Shown here: one piece after another, positions 26,175 to 34,748 of the stretch | How positions within the stretch are numbered: the first letter of the stretch is position 1 | Layout of the letters: every line of letters begins with the position of its first letter | Assembly (NCBI GenBank): GCA_018435605.1 | Contig: JAHDNF010000004.1 | Location: 62,001 to 126,000 of the forward strand | From: a bacterium | Lineage (GTDB): Bacteria > Auribacterota > Auribacteria > Auribacterales > Auribacteraceae | Direction of reading: 5' to 3' | Length of the DNA: 64,000 nt | Translations under genes and position numbers: made by a program | Notes under the pieces: model-generated | The model's input: the letters and a program-made list of their open reading frames with translations, nothing else | Told to the model about the DNA's origin: nothing | Database searches by the model: none

Positions 26175-26187
26175 TTATTAAGAATAA
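26175..26187. promoter_or_regulatory. Short AT-rich inverted repeat, possible autoregulatory operator
   Basis: TTATT-AAG-AATAA, a five-base palindrome with a three-base centre, placed between the promoter and start of the Fur/PerR gene and touching its ribosome site. Its composition is like Fur/PerR boxes but it is shorter than the 15-base PerR consensus, so the assignment is tentative. Confidence 0.3.
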
Positions 26188-26189
26188 CT

Positions 26190-26218
26190 ACTATATAGTG
26201 AATGGTATTATCTTGCAA
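26190..26218 (-). promoter_or_regulatory. Candidate promoter of the PerR-ferritin operon
   Basis: On the minus strand TTGCAA (26213-26218) and TATAGT (26190-26195) are separated by exactly 17 bases, four and five of six matching the sigma70 consensus. Transcription would start about 20 bases before the start codon at 26166. The -10 is part of the palindrome ACTATATAGT (26190-26199). Confidence 0.45.
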
Positions 26219-26252
26219 GAAAATTTCATATCCAAGATCTTTAATGGATCAT

Positions 26253-28163
26253 TTATTTCACAGGATCAATGGGTAACGTAAAAAAGAATGTTGAGCCTTT
26301 GTCTTTACCGTCCGATTCCACCCATACTTTACCGTGGTGGTACTCTATGATGCGTTTTACAAGGGCAAGTCCGACCCCTGTGCCGACGCTATTGGCATCC
26401 AGTTTCTCGAACAACCCAAAAATTCTTTGTTTATACTGTGGTTCGATGCCAATTCCGTTATCTTTGACATAAAAAATGTATTGGGCATGTTCCTGACGAA
26501 CACCGACGGAAATTTCCGGCGATTTTTTTCCCGAAGTAAACTTTATGGCATTTTCAATCAGGTTGATAAGAACTTCGAGCAGACGCTGTTTATCGGCAAA
26601 AACATCCGGCAAATCTTCGGCTATGTTCAGCTGAATACCGTTTTCCTCAATCCTTTGTGTCAGCAGTTCTTTCGCTTCGTAAGCCAATTCCTTAAAAGAA
26701 AATTTTTCAGGCGGTTTAACTACCCTGCCTACTCTGGAAAGGTTCAACAAATCATCCAATAGCCGGTGCATTCGTTCAGCGGCATTGAGTATCCTGTCTG
26801 CATATTCCGGCACATCGCCGTAATCTTTTTCCATCAGTCTTTTTTTGATAAAATTGGTAAAACCTATTACGGTAATAAGAGGCGACTTCAAATCATGCGA
26901 CACGCTGTAGGTGAAACATTCCATCTCCGCATTTTTCTGTTCCAGATCGGTTATCAATTTTTCCCGTTCATTTTCCGCCTGTTTGCGGTCGGTTATATTA
27001 CGCCCTACAGCAATGATTTCAGTTACCTTACCCGATTCGTCCGGCAACCCCTTATTAGACCACGCCAGCCATTGCCATCCGTCGCGTGTCAACGCCCTTT
27101 CTTCGTGATAACAACAATATGGCGGCGCGAACAATGTTTCGATAGATTTTTCTACCTTTTTCTGATCATCTTTATGAATAAACGGGATAAAAGAATTGCC
27201 GATCAACTCGTCTTCCTTCTTGTTGAATATAGCACAATAAGAAGGGCTTACAAACAGCAACCTTTTGTTTTCATCAAACTTTACGATCAAATCATTGGTA
27301 TTTTCAACCAAAATTCGGTATCTTTTTTCGCTTTCGGCAAGGGCATCAGAAATACGTTTGCGTTCCGATATCTCATATTCGAGAGCGGTATTCTGGGATT
27401 GCAGGTCACGCATTTTTTCCTGAATTGCATTGCGCATATACATAAAAGTCTTGGCTAGCACGCCCAATTCGTCTTTCGTATTCACTTCAATTGGATAATC
27501 AAGGTTACCTTCAGCCAGCGCACCCGATGCTTTTGTAAGGGTATAAATCGGTTTTGTAAGCCTGGTTATCAAAAAAGTTATAACTGCCAGAGCAAGTAAA
27601 GACGTCCCTATCATAATCAAAAAGAGAATATTACGAAACTGGTGAAAACTATCGTATTTGATCGTATGCGCAACTACATAACCGACGATCCAGTCCCACT
27701 CTTCAAAATATCTAAAAATCATCCATTTTTTTTGTCCGTTATACACATAATCCATTTCGCCGTTTTTCAATTCGATAATTTTATCAAAAATCATATTGCC
27801 TATTTTAGGCCGGCAACCATAATCAAATATCGGATGGGCTATAACATGACCGCTTCGAGAATAAATAAAAGGGTATGACTTTGAAGTATGTTCAGCATAA
27901 TAAGCCGCCCGAAAATCTGTTAAAAAAGACTGTTTGAACCCGTCTTCGTACGCCTCGGCCAAAAAGGTTTTTTCAAGAAGCTCGCTTTTGCGGTTCAGCA
28001 TATCGAGAATTGTATCTATTTTTTCGGTATATATCCATTTCTGCTTTGTATCGATTATGTTTTTAAGAGAATACGACGCAAACACCATCACCAGCACCAT
28101 AGTGACTACGGAGGTTACAGCTATGAGAAGCAATATTTTAATATTGATCGTTATAGTTTTCAT
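26253..28163 (-). CDS. Membrane sensor histidine kinase (Cache-HAMP-PAS-HisKA-HATPase)
   Basis: A 636-residue sensor kinase. Order: helix 1 (IKILLLIAVTSVVTMVLVMVF), an extracytoplasmic Cache-like domain (to about residue 175; KSYPFIYSRSGHVIAHP), helix 2, HAMP (TRLTKPIYTLTKASGALAEGNLDYP), a coiled coil, PAS (YRILVENTNDLIVKFDENK), HisKA with phospho-acceptor His423 (SVSHDLKSPL), and the ATPase domain with NLIENAIKF, DNGIGI and GTGVGLAL. All catalytic motifs look intact. I use ATG at 28163; a TTG seven codons earlier is possible. It overlaps the end of the binding-lipoprotein gene by 26 bases, so the lipoprotein probably presents ligand to this kinase. No response regulator is in the window. Confidence 0.9.
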   Translation of the reverse strand: MKTITINIKILLLIAVTSVVTMVLVMVFASYSLKNIIDTKQKWIYTEKIDTILDMLNRKSELLEKTFLAEAYEDGFKQSFLTDFRAAYYAEHTSKSYPFIYSRSGHVIAHPIFDYGCRPKIGNMIFDKIIELKNGEMDYVYNGQKKWMIFRYFEEWDWIVGYVVAHTIKYDSFHQFRNILFLIMIGTSLLALAVITFLITRLTKPIYTLTKASGALAEGNLDYPIEVNTKDELGVLAKTFMYMRNAIQEKMRDLQSQNTALEYEISERKRISDALAESEKRYRILVENTNDLIVKFDENKRLLFVSPSYCAIFNKKEDELIGNSFIPFIHKDDQKKVEKSIETLFAPPYCCYHEERALTRDGWQWLAWSNKGLPDESGKVTEIIAVGRNITDRKQAENEREKLITDLEQKNAEMECFTYSVSHDLKSPLITVIGFTNFIKKRLMEKDYGDVPEYADRILNAAERMHRLLDDLLNLSRVGRVVKPPEKFSFKELAYEAKELLTQRIEENGIQLNIAEDLPDVFADKQRLLEVLINLIENAIKFTSGKKSPEISVGVRQEHAQYIFYVKDNGIGIEPQYKQRIFGLFEKLDANSVGTGVGLALVKRIIEYHHGKVWVESDGKDKGSTFFFTLPIDPVK

Positions 28164-29169
28164 CAGCTTGCCCGTATTCGACAAAGGTTGCCTGTTCTAT
28201 AAGATTCATAGGAAATACTATATTTAATTTTTTGGCCATAGGCATATTCAAATACACCTGAAGCTGTTTGTTTTTGCTTATCGGTATATCCGACGGCGGC
28301 GTGCCGGTCAGAATTTTGTAAGCGGTCTTTACCGCATACTGACCGAACTCGGTAGCTACTTTTGAATAATTAATAAGAACAAAAGGCGCCATATTCTGTG
28401 ATATCGAACCGGTGGGGATATTTGTATTTTCCAAAACAAATTTCTGAGCCTCGCCGTCATCCCAGCCGGCTATGCCGGCATTGTTTCGCACAAGCAAAAT
28501 AGACACTGTATTTTGCAAATCAAGGTAAGCTGTTTTCCATTCTTCAAAATCGTTGACAAAAACTTTTTTAAAAAATTCGATTTTCAAATCATTTTCGTAA
28601 TAATTGCAAACTTTGCGGTCGGTCAATGTTTCGCCGGTTATAAACCCCAATCGGGTACCTTTCGCGTATTTACGCAATTCCGACAGCAATTCCTTCAAAA
28701 ACTCTATCTCTATCTGGCCTGTAACATTTTTATAAGGATAACCGTATTGGGAAACATTCCAGTTAACACCAACAAAAACAACCGGCAACGAAACGTCTCG
28801 ATAATATTCGGATACTACATACTGACTTGCGGGGTCGTCAGCGGCAATCAGAACATCAGGTTGCCAAGCATCGATAATATTTTTGGCGTTAATTGCCGCC
28901 TGACGCAGTAAATCGTCCGATTTCTTGTGTTTTTCGTCAAGATACACAACTTGAAGCTCAATTTTTTCTTTTTGCGCAAATTTTTCAATTTCATTCAAAA
29001 TCAGCATACTTTGAACATACTCAGGATGGTATGAATCGACCAACAAAATTTTTTTTCCGAGCAGATTATGCGTATCAACCGGCTTTTTATGGGGTTGATC
29101 GTCAACCGTCTGTGAACATCCGGAAACAATAAAACACAATACTGCAAATGTGAAAACTATAACAGTCAT
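28138..29169 (-). CDS. Periplasmic binding-protein-like lipoprotein (ABC sugar/amide-type PBP1 fold), sensor partner
   Basis: A 343-residue lipoprotein: signal residues 1-17, lipobox VSGC with Cys18. The mature part follows the ABC-transporter substrate-binding family with a type I periplasmic fold (KKILLVDSYHPEYVQSMLILNEIEKF, DVLIAADDPASQYVV, LPVVFVGVNWN). No permease or ATPase accompanies it; instead it overlaps the histidine kinase gene, so it should act as a ligand receptor for signalling. Aromatic or small ligands are plausible but unreadable. A GAGAAG ribosome site precedes the ATG. Confidence 0.8.
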   Translation of the reverse strand: MTVIVFTFAVLCFIVSGCSQTVDDQPHKKPVDTHNLLGKKILLVDSYHPEYVQSMLILNEIEKFAQKEKIELQVVYLDEKHKKSDDLLRQAAINAKNIIDAWQPDVLIAADDPASQYVVSEYYRDVSLPVVFVGVNWNVSQYGYPYKNVTGQIEIEFLKELLSELRKYAKGTRLGFITGETLTDRKVCNYYENDLKIEFFKKVFVNDFEEWKTAYLDLQNTVSILLVRNNAGIAGWDDGEAQKFVLENTNIPTGSISQNMAPFVLINYSKVATEFGQYAVKTAYKILTGTPPSDIPISKNKQLQVYLNMPMAKKLNIVFPMNLIEQATFVEYGQADENYNDQY

Positions 29170-29513
29170 AACGACTTCTCAATTATTTTCAATTATAAAT
29201 AACATATTTACAACTGCCCGAACACAGGGCGTATACATAAATATTACAATTTTAAAAAACATAAAGTCAAACAAAATGCGTACTTATTTTGACAATCGCC
29301 TCTCTAAAACCAACAACATAAGACCCATAAAATGTAACACACTAATCGGTTGTGTCTTTTATAATTCGTTTCGCTTTGGCGCGTCCAGCAGAATATAAAA
29401 AATATTTTTTAAAAAGCAGGAAATTTAAAAGGCATTGACACGAACGCACACCTAAGACTACATTAATAAAACATATTATCAGACGAAGCAAGCTATGATG
29501 AAAGGAAAAGCCG
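29170..29513. other. Divergent intergenic region, no gene seen
   Basis: 344 bases of AT-rich sequence between the binding-lipoprotein gene (leftward) and the first glycan-island gene (rightward). It holds a TATAAT on the minus strand at 29192-29197 for the leftward operon and a better promoter for the rightward gene at 29435-29464. Otherwise I see no frame with start signals, no RNA gene and no long repeat. Confidence 0.5.
29435..29464 (+). promoter_or_regulatory. Candidate promoter of the glycan island's first gene
   Basis: TTGACA (perfect, 29435-29440), an 18-base spacer, and TACATT (29459-29464, four of six). Transcription would begin near 29471, about 43 bases before the ATG at 29514. 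Confidence 0.45.
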
Positions 29514-30209
29514 ATGACAACATTACTACAGAGAGGTTTCTATTTAGCCAACAGTATTTTCCCTGAAGGCGGAACATGCCTTGAGTTCGGCGTATATGTG
29601 GGCGATTCATATATTTGGCAAGCTGAAAGAATTTTAAAAAAATTTCCAAAAACTTCGTTGATAGGATTCGATTCTTGGGAGGGATTACCGGATGAAACAG
29701 AAGGTGTCTGGCGTCCGGACAGACATAACAAAGGATGCTTTGCCTCAGCCAAAGAAAAGGTTTTGTCACGTTTAAACGACCTGAATATTAAAGAATCGGA
29801 TACACGGTTCTCTTTTGTGGACGGTTTCTTTTCTGAAAGTCTCACAGATCAACTGCGAAAAACATTGAAAAATATCATATTTATAAATATAGACGTCGAT
29901 CTGTACAAATCGACTATTGAAGTGCTTGATTTTGTAAAACCTATTCTAAGACCGGGAATCATTATATACTGGGATGACTGGAAAAGCCCGAAAGACACCT
30001 ATGACGATTCGTGGGGCGAGCATCGCGCATGGGGCGATTGGATCGCTCGCAATCCTGAGGTAAAAACGGAAATCATTGAAGTCAATCCGGTAAATCAAAG
30101 GACAATGATTGTCACACAAGCCAATGGAATCAATATGACTGGCGCGGGGCTTGATCTGTGTAAAATCAGATATACAGCCAACCGACTTACGCAAGAAATT
30201 GAATTATAA
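29514..30209 (+). CDS. TylF/MycF-family SAM-dependent O-methyltransferase
   Basis: A 231-residue class I methyltransferase of the macrocin-O-methyltransferase (TylF) family, which in characterised members methylates sugar hydroxyls in a Mg2+-dependent way. Motifs: CLEFGVYVGDSYIW (SAM loop), LIGFDSWEGLPDE, and the metal-site aspartates in INIDVDLYKST and YWDDW. Ribosome site AAAGGA 8 bases before ATG. It opens the glycan island and probably modifies a surface sugar. A second TylF-type gene is at 46543. Confidence 0.85.
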   Translation: MTTLLQRGFYLANSIFPEGGTCLEFGVYVGDSYIWQAERILKKFPKTSLIGFDSWEGLPDETEGVWRPDRHNKGCFASAKEKVLSRLNDLNIKESDTRFSFVDGFFSESLTDQLRKTLKNIIFINIDVDLYKSTIEVLDFVKPILRPGIIIYWDDWKSPKDTYDDSWGEHRAWGDWIARNPEVKTEIIEVNPVNQRTMIVTQANGINMTGAGLDLCKIRYTANRLTQEIEL

Positions 30210-30283
30210 AACCTAATATAGGCGCTGACGAGCATATCTTTAACAGGTTTATACATATTTCATAAAAACAGGATTAGCCTTAT

Positions 30284-31336
30284 ATGCAACAAAACGATAA
30301 AACAGTTTTACCGCAAACATGGTGCCCATATTGTAATTCGCGCGAATACGATATTGTCGAGCAACAACCTGATATACGCTATCATCCTGACGAGAAATTC
30401 TATGTGTGTAAATGCGCAGAATGCAAGATTTTGTTTACCGCACCCATATTGCCTGAAAATGAAATAGGTAAATACTATCCTGATAGTTACGGGGCGTATG
30501 CGTTCAAAAATAATATAGACAAAATTTTCGATAAAATAAAACATCAGCCTCAAGTTCGAAATTTTCCTACCGATTTGCTTGAGCGGTACAGGAAAAATTT
30601 AGCTCAAGAACTTGCCGGTAAGTATATTGAGAAAATATTTTATCGAACAGCCAACTTTTTTATCGCCCAATATTTCAACCTCAACAGAAAACAGCCTGTC
30701 CCGTATTATAATAAGATACCTAAAACCGATCAAAAAAAGAAATACCTTCATCTGGGGAGCGGACATCCGGCCATTTTTGCACAGTACATGTATCATGACG
30801 GCTACGAAGTGCATAATATTGATATCAATAAACCTATCTGCGACGCATACCGCGCTGTGGGGGTAACTTCTAATTACGGTACAGTTACGTCGGCTCAATA
30901 CCCTGAAAATTATTTTGATTATATATACGCAGGGCATGTTGTAGAACATTTTCTTCATCCCCGCGAAGAGCTGAAAAAATTACACTCGTGGCTTAGCGAA
31001 AACGGTGTTTTCATTTGCAGTTTTCCGCTGTACGAAACAGTTGAGTTCTCTTATAAAAAACCTTATTACGATGTCCCGCGCCACACAATACACCTGACCC
31101 GTAAAACCGCAAAAATGATTTTTAAAGACGCAGGGTTCGCTATAGAAAAAATATTGTTCCCACCTTATGGCTGGGCGTTGCAGTTAAACAGGAATTTTTA
31201 CGATTATTTACATAACCCTTCTTTCGATCACGACAGTTGGAACAAACCTCTGAACGAAAAATATTACCGGATATCTTACCTGTTGTCGCTGTTTCGACAA
31301 TCCGGCAACCCTGTTTATTTTCTAAAGAAACGCTAA
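30284..31336 (+). CDS. Class I SAM methyltransferase with N-terminal zinc ribbon
   Basis: A 350-residue protein. Residues 14-60 form a zinc-ribbon-like knuckle (CPYCNS and CKCAEC) followed by the usual PENEIGKYYPDSYGAY linker. The methyltransferase core has YLHLGSGHPAIFAQYMYHDGYEVHNIDIN and YAGHVVEHFLHPREELKKL, which is the methyltransferase-23 type seen in polysaccharide loci. It follows the TylF gene by 74 bases and is likely in the same transcript. Substrate unknown; a sugar or lipid-linked intermediate is probable from context. Confidence 0.82.
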   Translation: MQQNDKTVLPQTWCPYCNSREYDIVEQQPDIRYHPDEKFYVCKCAECKILFTAPILPENEIGKYYPDSYGAYAFKNNIDKIFDKIKHQPQVRNFPTDLLERYRKNLAQELAGKYIEKIFYRTANFFIAQYFNLNRKQPVPYYNKIPKTDQKKKYLHLGSGHPAIFAQYMYHDGYEVHNIDINKPICDAYRAVGVTSNYGTVTSAQYPENYFDYIYAGHVVEHFLHPREELKKLHSWLSENGVFICSFPLYETVEFSYKKPYYDVPRHTIHLTRKTAKMIFKDAGFAIEKILFPPYGWALQLNRNFYDYLHNPSFDHDSWNKPLNEKYYRISYLLSLFRQSGNPVYFLKKR

Positions 31337-31498
31337 ATAAACCTAAAAATTCCGCTACAAAGAAATATTTAACTCACATACTAAATTAACTTTATTTAGG
31401 AACCTTTAATTAGTCTGGTCTGATTTTTGCTTTTTTAGATGACATCCTTGGCTTTTCAGAAATTTCATAAATAACAACCTATTATAATCGGTGAAACT

Positions 31499-32659
31499 GT
31501 GAGATATTTGGAAAAATACCCTGAAGACCTGATGATTGTAATCCGAAGCGCCGGTGAACGGACAAAAGCGCTTTGCGAACAGATCGTCCGGTCACAGGCG
31601 CCTCTGAGCGAACTGCATGTCATAGAGGAAAAACCGTTTTTGCGGGCGGTAAAAAAGACAATGCAACTCGGATCCGAAAGTAGCGGGCGGTTTATGCTGG
31701 CGCTCGACGCGGACGTACTGCTTTATAAGTCTGCCCTTGAATATATTATGTACGAAGCCAACATGCAGGATTATGACAAATTACTGCGCATGGATTTCTG
31801 GCTTATGGACAAATTTCGCGGCAAAGCAATGGGTATTCACCTCTACAATAACAAATATTCCAAAGATTTTTACGATTTCCTAAGCGATATAGATGATCAA
31901 GAATACTTTATAAGGCCGGAGGGCAACAATTTTCTCAGGTTCGCCAAGCAGACTAACCTTCGCTATGGATACATCGCCGATAAAATAGCCGGCAAACACG
32001 ATTATTTTCAATATTATTCAGACTTGATAAAAAAATATGTGCTTCGATATCAGCGATGCGAACAAGACGGAATCCTTGAAGAAAACAAGAAACTGTTTCG
32101 CGAAAAAAGAATGGAGTGTCCCGACGATTCCGATTTCGTTGTTGTCGACGAAGTATTCAAAGCGATGTCTGCCGGAAAAAATACCGACGGGATTTTACAG
32201 AAACTAGGCATAGAGGAAAAAAAACCGATTGATCCTATGGAATGCGCACTTATCACCGATTCCCTACAGGCTTACCCTGTCATGATCCAAGAGCGCTATG
32301 AACTGCGCGACAAAACCGCAGAAGGAATAAAATCCTATAAGAATCTTAAAACTTTTTTCAGAAAGCTCTATCATCCGAACAGTTTCACCGGCACAACAGC
32401 TATCTACGGAGCTGGCGAATTATGTGAATTGCTTGTTGCTCAACCAGATATTCCGGTCTGTGCTGTTATAGTGAGCGATCCTCCCGATGGACTGACATCC
32501 TTTCATGGCATTCCTGTAATAACATTGGATAAAGCTCGCGATTATGGCGTTACGAACATAGTCATAGCTTCAATAGCGCATGCCGAGGAAATCCGGCGAA
32601 AAATTTTCACCGTTTACCCCGAAAACACCATCCGTATATTTTCTCCTGAATTTGTGTAA
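31499..32659 (+). CDS. Glycosyltransferase-like protein with C-terminal Rossmann-type domain
   Basis: A 386-residue protein of unclear family. The first 110 residues resemble a GT-A nucleotide-sugar fold, with ALDADVLLY in the place of the DxD metal motif (near residue 78). Residues about 130-280 are helical. The end (residue 300 on) has TAIYGAGELCELLVAQPDIPVCAVIV, a GxGE nucleotide-binding motif like those in PglD-type or sugar-modifying proteins; a similar module ends the GT2 protein at 47224-48294. The start is GTG with no clear ribosome site; a TATAAT lies 11 bases before it (31483-31488), and an ATG 11 codons in is an alternative. Enzymatic role is inferred from context. Confidence 0.6.
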   Translation: MRYLEKYPEDLMIVIRSAGERTKALCEQIVRSQAPLSELHVIEEKPFLRAVKKTMQLGSESSGRFMLALDADVLLYKSALEYIMYEANMQDYDKLLRMDFWLMDKFRGKAMGIHLYNNKYSKDFYDFLSDIDDQEYFIRPEGNNFLRFAKQTNLRYGYIADKIAGKHDYFQYYSDLIKKYVLRYQRCEQDGILEENKKLFREKRMECPDDSDFVVVDEVFKAMSAGKNTDGILQKLGIEEKKPIDPMECALITDSLQAYPVMIQERYELRDKTAEGIKSYKNLKTFFRKLYHPNSFTGTTAIYGAGELCELLVAQPDIPVCAVIVSDPPDGLTSFHGIPVITLDKARDYGVTNIVIASIAHAEEIRRKIFTVYPENTIRIFSPEFV

Positions 32660-32727
32660 CATGTAAAAAAATCGTGTAAGTAAGCCGGAATCAAAGCCGG
32701 TAGTGAAATACGGACAATCCAGCGGTA

Positions 32728-34587
32728 TTATATATACTGATATGATTTATTGAATGTGGCGTTAATCTTTTCTTGTATAGAATCGATATTTTCCTGAAAA
32801 ACAAACATCCTGCCCCATACTTCCGCGGTAGTAAGACGGAACATCAGCCTTTTATCTACGCATGTCCTTCCTATATACCTTGCCGGCACTGAAAAATGAT
32901 TTTCTAAGAAACCGTCTTTGAAAAAACTTTCCTCAAATGAAAAATACGATTCTACCGGAGTGGGAAACCCGCGTTTGGGTCTATCGATGATTTCCGCAGG
33001 CAGATAACGTTGAGCGACCCGTTTTAATATTTTTTTGTTGGTACACAGATCAACTTTGAATTCCAAAGGCAGATTGATAGCGAAATCGACAATATTATTC
33101 TCGATAAACGGGAATCTATTTTCTATTGAAGTCATCATTCCCATCCTGTCAGCGGTATATAGAAGGGTATTTAGAAAAGTGAGCAGGTTGTCAATCAGAA
33201 TGGCGTTACCAGCCTTTTCGCTGACGTCATGCAAAAAATCGAAAGTATCCAGTATCCAGTTCCATCTGACCAATTTCTCGCCTTGGTGAACGAACAGCGA
33301 ATATGCGTTGGCCAGCCTTGGCGATTCATAATACGGAGGCAGTCTGTAAAATAGACCCGAAGTGTAAAGGTACTCGTTACTCCATCCGGTTGACGGACCT
33401 ATGCCTTTAAATGCCGTTTTCTTCATCAGATGCGGATACCAGTGATATCCGCCGAAAAGCTCGTCACTGCTTTCTCCGGAGAGAAGAACTTTGACTCCCT
33501 GTTCTCTCGCCAGCCGGCATATATGATACAACGCAATATCATTGTGATGGAAACAAGGCGTTTCCTGCTGATATATAGCGGATGTCAGATCATTAAAATA
33601 TTTTTCCTTTGACAGATAAGTAAAATTGATCTCTATGCCTAGATGCCGCGCAACAATTTTTGCGTAGTCTTCTTCGCCTCCGCCTTCTGCTATGCCGCCG
33701 TGATATATCTTCACATCGGGATTGATTCGTTTGGCTATCGCTGTTACAAGGCTCGAATCGACGCCTCCGCTACAAAGCGTGCCGACAGGTATATCGGCAA
33801 CAAGATGTTTTTCGACAGATTTCTGAAGCAGATCATCCAATATGTCTACATGTCTCTCAAACGGAATGGTTTTGTTGTAAATATATTTTTCCGGATCGAC
33901 TTTGCTTTGTAAATTGAAGTATCCGATCATTTTGATCGTAAAATCCGATAAATTTACCACACAATATTTGCCCGGCAACAGGTTGAATATCCCTTTAAAA
34001 AGCGATTCGGTTTTATTGGTTTGTCCAAGCACTAAAAAATCATTGATCGCTTCTTTGCGGTATTCGGGAATTCCTATCAAATTCAAAATCGATTTTATTT
34101 CCGACGCGAAAATTATTTGTTTGTCATCCTGATAATAATGAATAAATTTCATCCCCATCCGGTCGCGTGCTAATACGATTCTGTCAGCAGTCTTGTCGTA
34201 AATTGCTATGGCAAACATGCCGTTGAATTTTACAAACGCTTCAGTACCCCATTCCATATACGATCTTAACACGACCTCGGTATCGGAATGTGTCGTAAAT
34301 GTATGTCCGAGTTCGATTAAGATACTTCGTAGCTCCTTGAAATTATAAAGCTCCCCATTATAGGAAAGGATGTATTGCTTATCAGGAGACATGAAGGGCT
34401 GATTCGCTTTTTCGGAAAGGTCTATTATAGACAATCTCGTGTGGCATATTCCGACGTTTTTGTTGCAATAAGTATCTGAGTAGTCTGGACCTCTATGCGC
34501 CTGACTCCGATTGATAATATTCAGCTTATCGCATAAAACATCTTTTTTTACGGCATTTTTGGATATGTAAACGCCAATTCCGCACAT
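32728..34587 (-). CDS. asnB: Asparagine synthase (glutamine-hydrolysing) AsnB-type amidotransferase
   Basis: A 619-residue glutamine-dependent amidotransferase. It starts MCGIGVYIS with the nucleophile Cys2 needed for glutaminase activity, which fixes the start at 34587; GGAGG stands 8 bases upstream. The glutaminase domain runs to about 200 (SYNGELYNFKELR, HSDTEVVLRSYMEWG), then the synthetase domain with the PP-loop LCSGGVDSSLVT and LLSGESSDELFGGYHWYP. All expected motifs are present. In polysaccharide loci such proteins often amidate sugar carboxylates (WbpS-like) rather than make free asparagine, and this setting suits that. Free asparagine synthesis remains possible. Confidence 0.9.
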   Translation of the reverse strand: MCGIGVYISKNAVKKDVLCDKLNIINRSQAHRGPDYSDTYCNKNVGICHTRLSIIDLSEKANQPFMSPDKQYILSYNGELYNFKELRSILIELGHTFTTHSDTEVVLRSYMEWGTEAFVKFNGMFAIAIYDKTADRIVLARDRMGMKFIHYYQDDKQIIFASEIKSILNLIGIPEYRKEAINDFLVLGQTNKTESLFKGIFNLLPGKYCVVNLSDFTIKMIGYFNLQSKVDPEKYIYNKTIPFERHVDILDDLLQKSVEKHLVADIPVGTLCSGGVDSSLVTAIAKRINPDVKIYHGGIAEGGGEEDYAKIVARHLGIEINFTYLSKEKYFNDLTSAIYQQETPCFHHNDIALYHICRLAREQGVKVLLSGESSDELFGGYHWYPHLMKKTAFKGIGPSTGWSNEYLYTSGLFYRLPPYYESPRLANAYSLFVHQGEKLVRWNWILDTFDFLHDVSEKAGNAILIDNLLTFLNTLLYTADRMGMMTSIENRFPFIENNIVDFAINLPLEFKVDLCTNKKILKRVAQRYLPAEIIDRPKRGFPTPVESYFSFEESFFKDGFLENHFSVPARYIGRTCVDKRLMFRLTTAEVWGRMFVFQENIDSIQEKINATFNKSYQYI

Positions 34588-34748
34588 TAGTTTTTCCTCC
34601 GTGCCCTCATAGCTCATATTTAAATAGCACACTTAACCGGTCGCGGTGCTGATGATATATGTCTGATATTTTCTAAATGCTTTAAAAGCATTTTTTATAC
34701 CATTATTATTATGTATTGCTACGCGCTATCACGCCGTTCAACAGAAAT

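Noticed and set aside
26766-27458. 230-codon plus-strand frame opposite the sensor kinase
   Set aside because: Antisense to a complete kinase with all motifs; the translated product has no family features.
34675-34696. AAATGCTTT/AAAGCATTT hairpin followed by T residues, as a terminator
   Set aside because: The T-run is on the plus strand, where no gene ends; on the minus strand the stem is pure AT-rich with no T-run. Unlikely to work as a terminator for the radical SAM gene.
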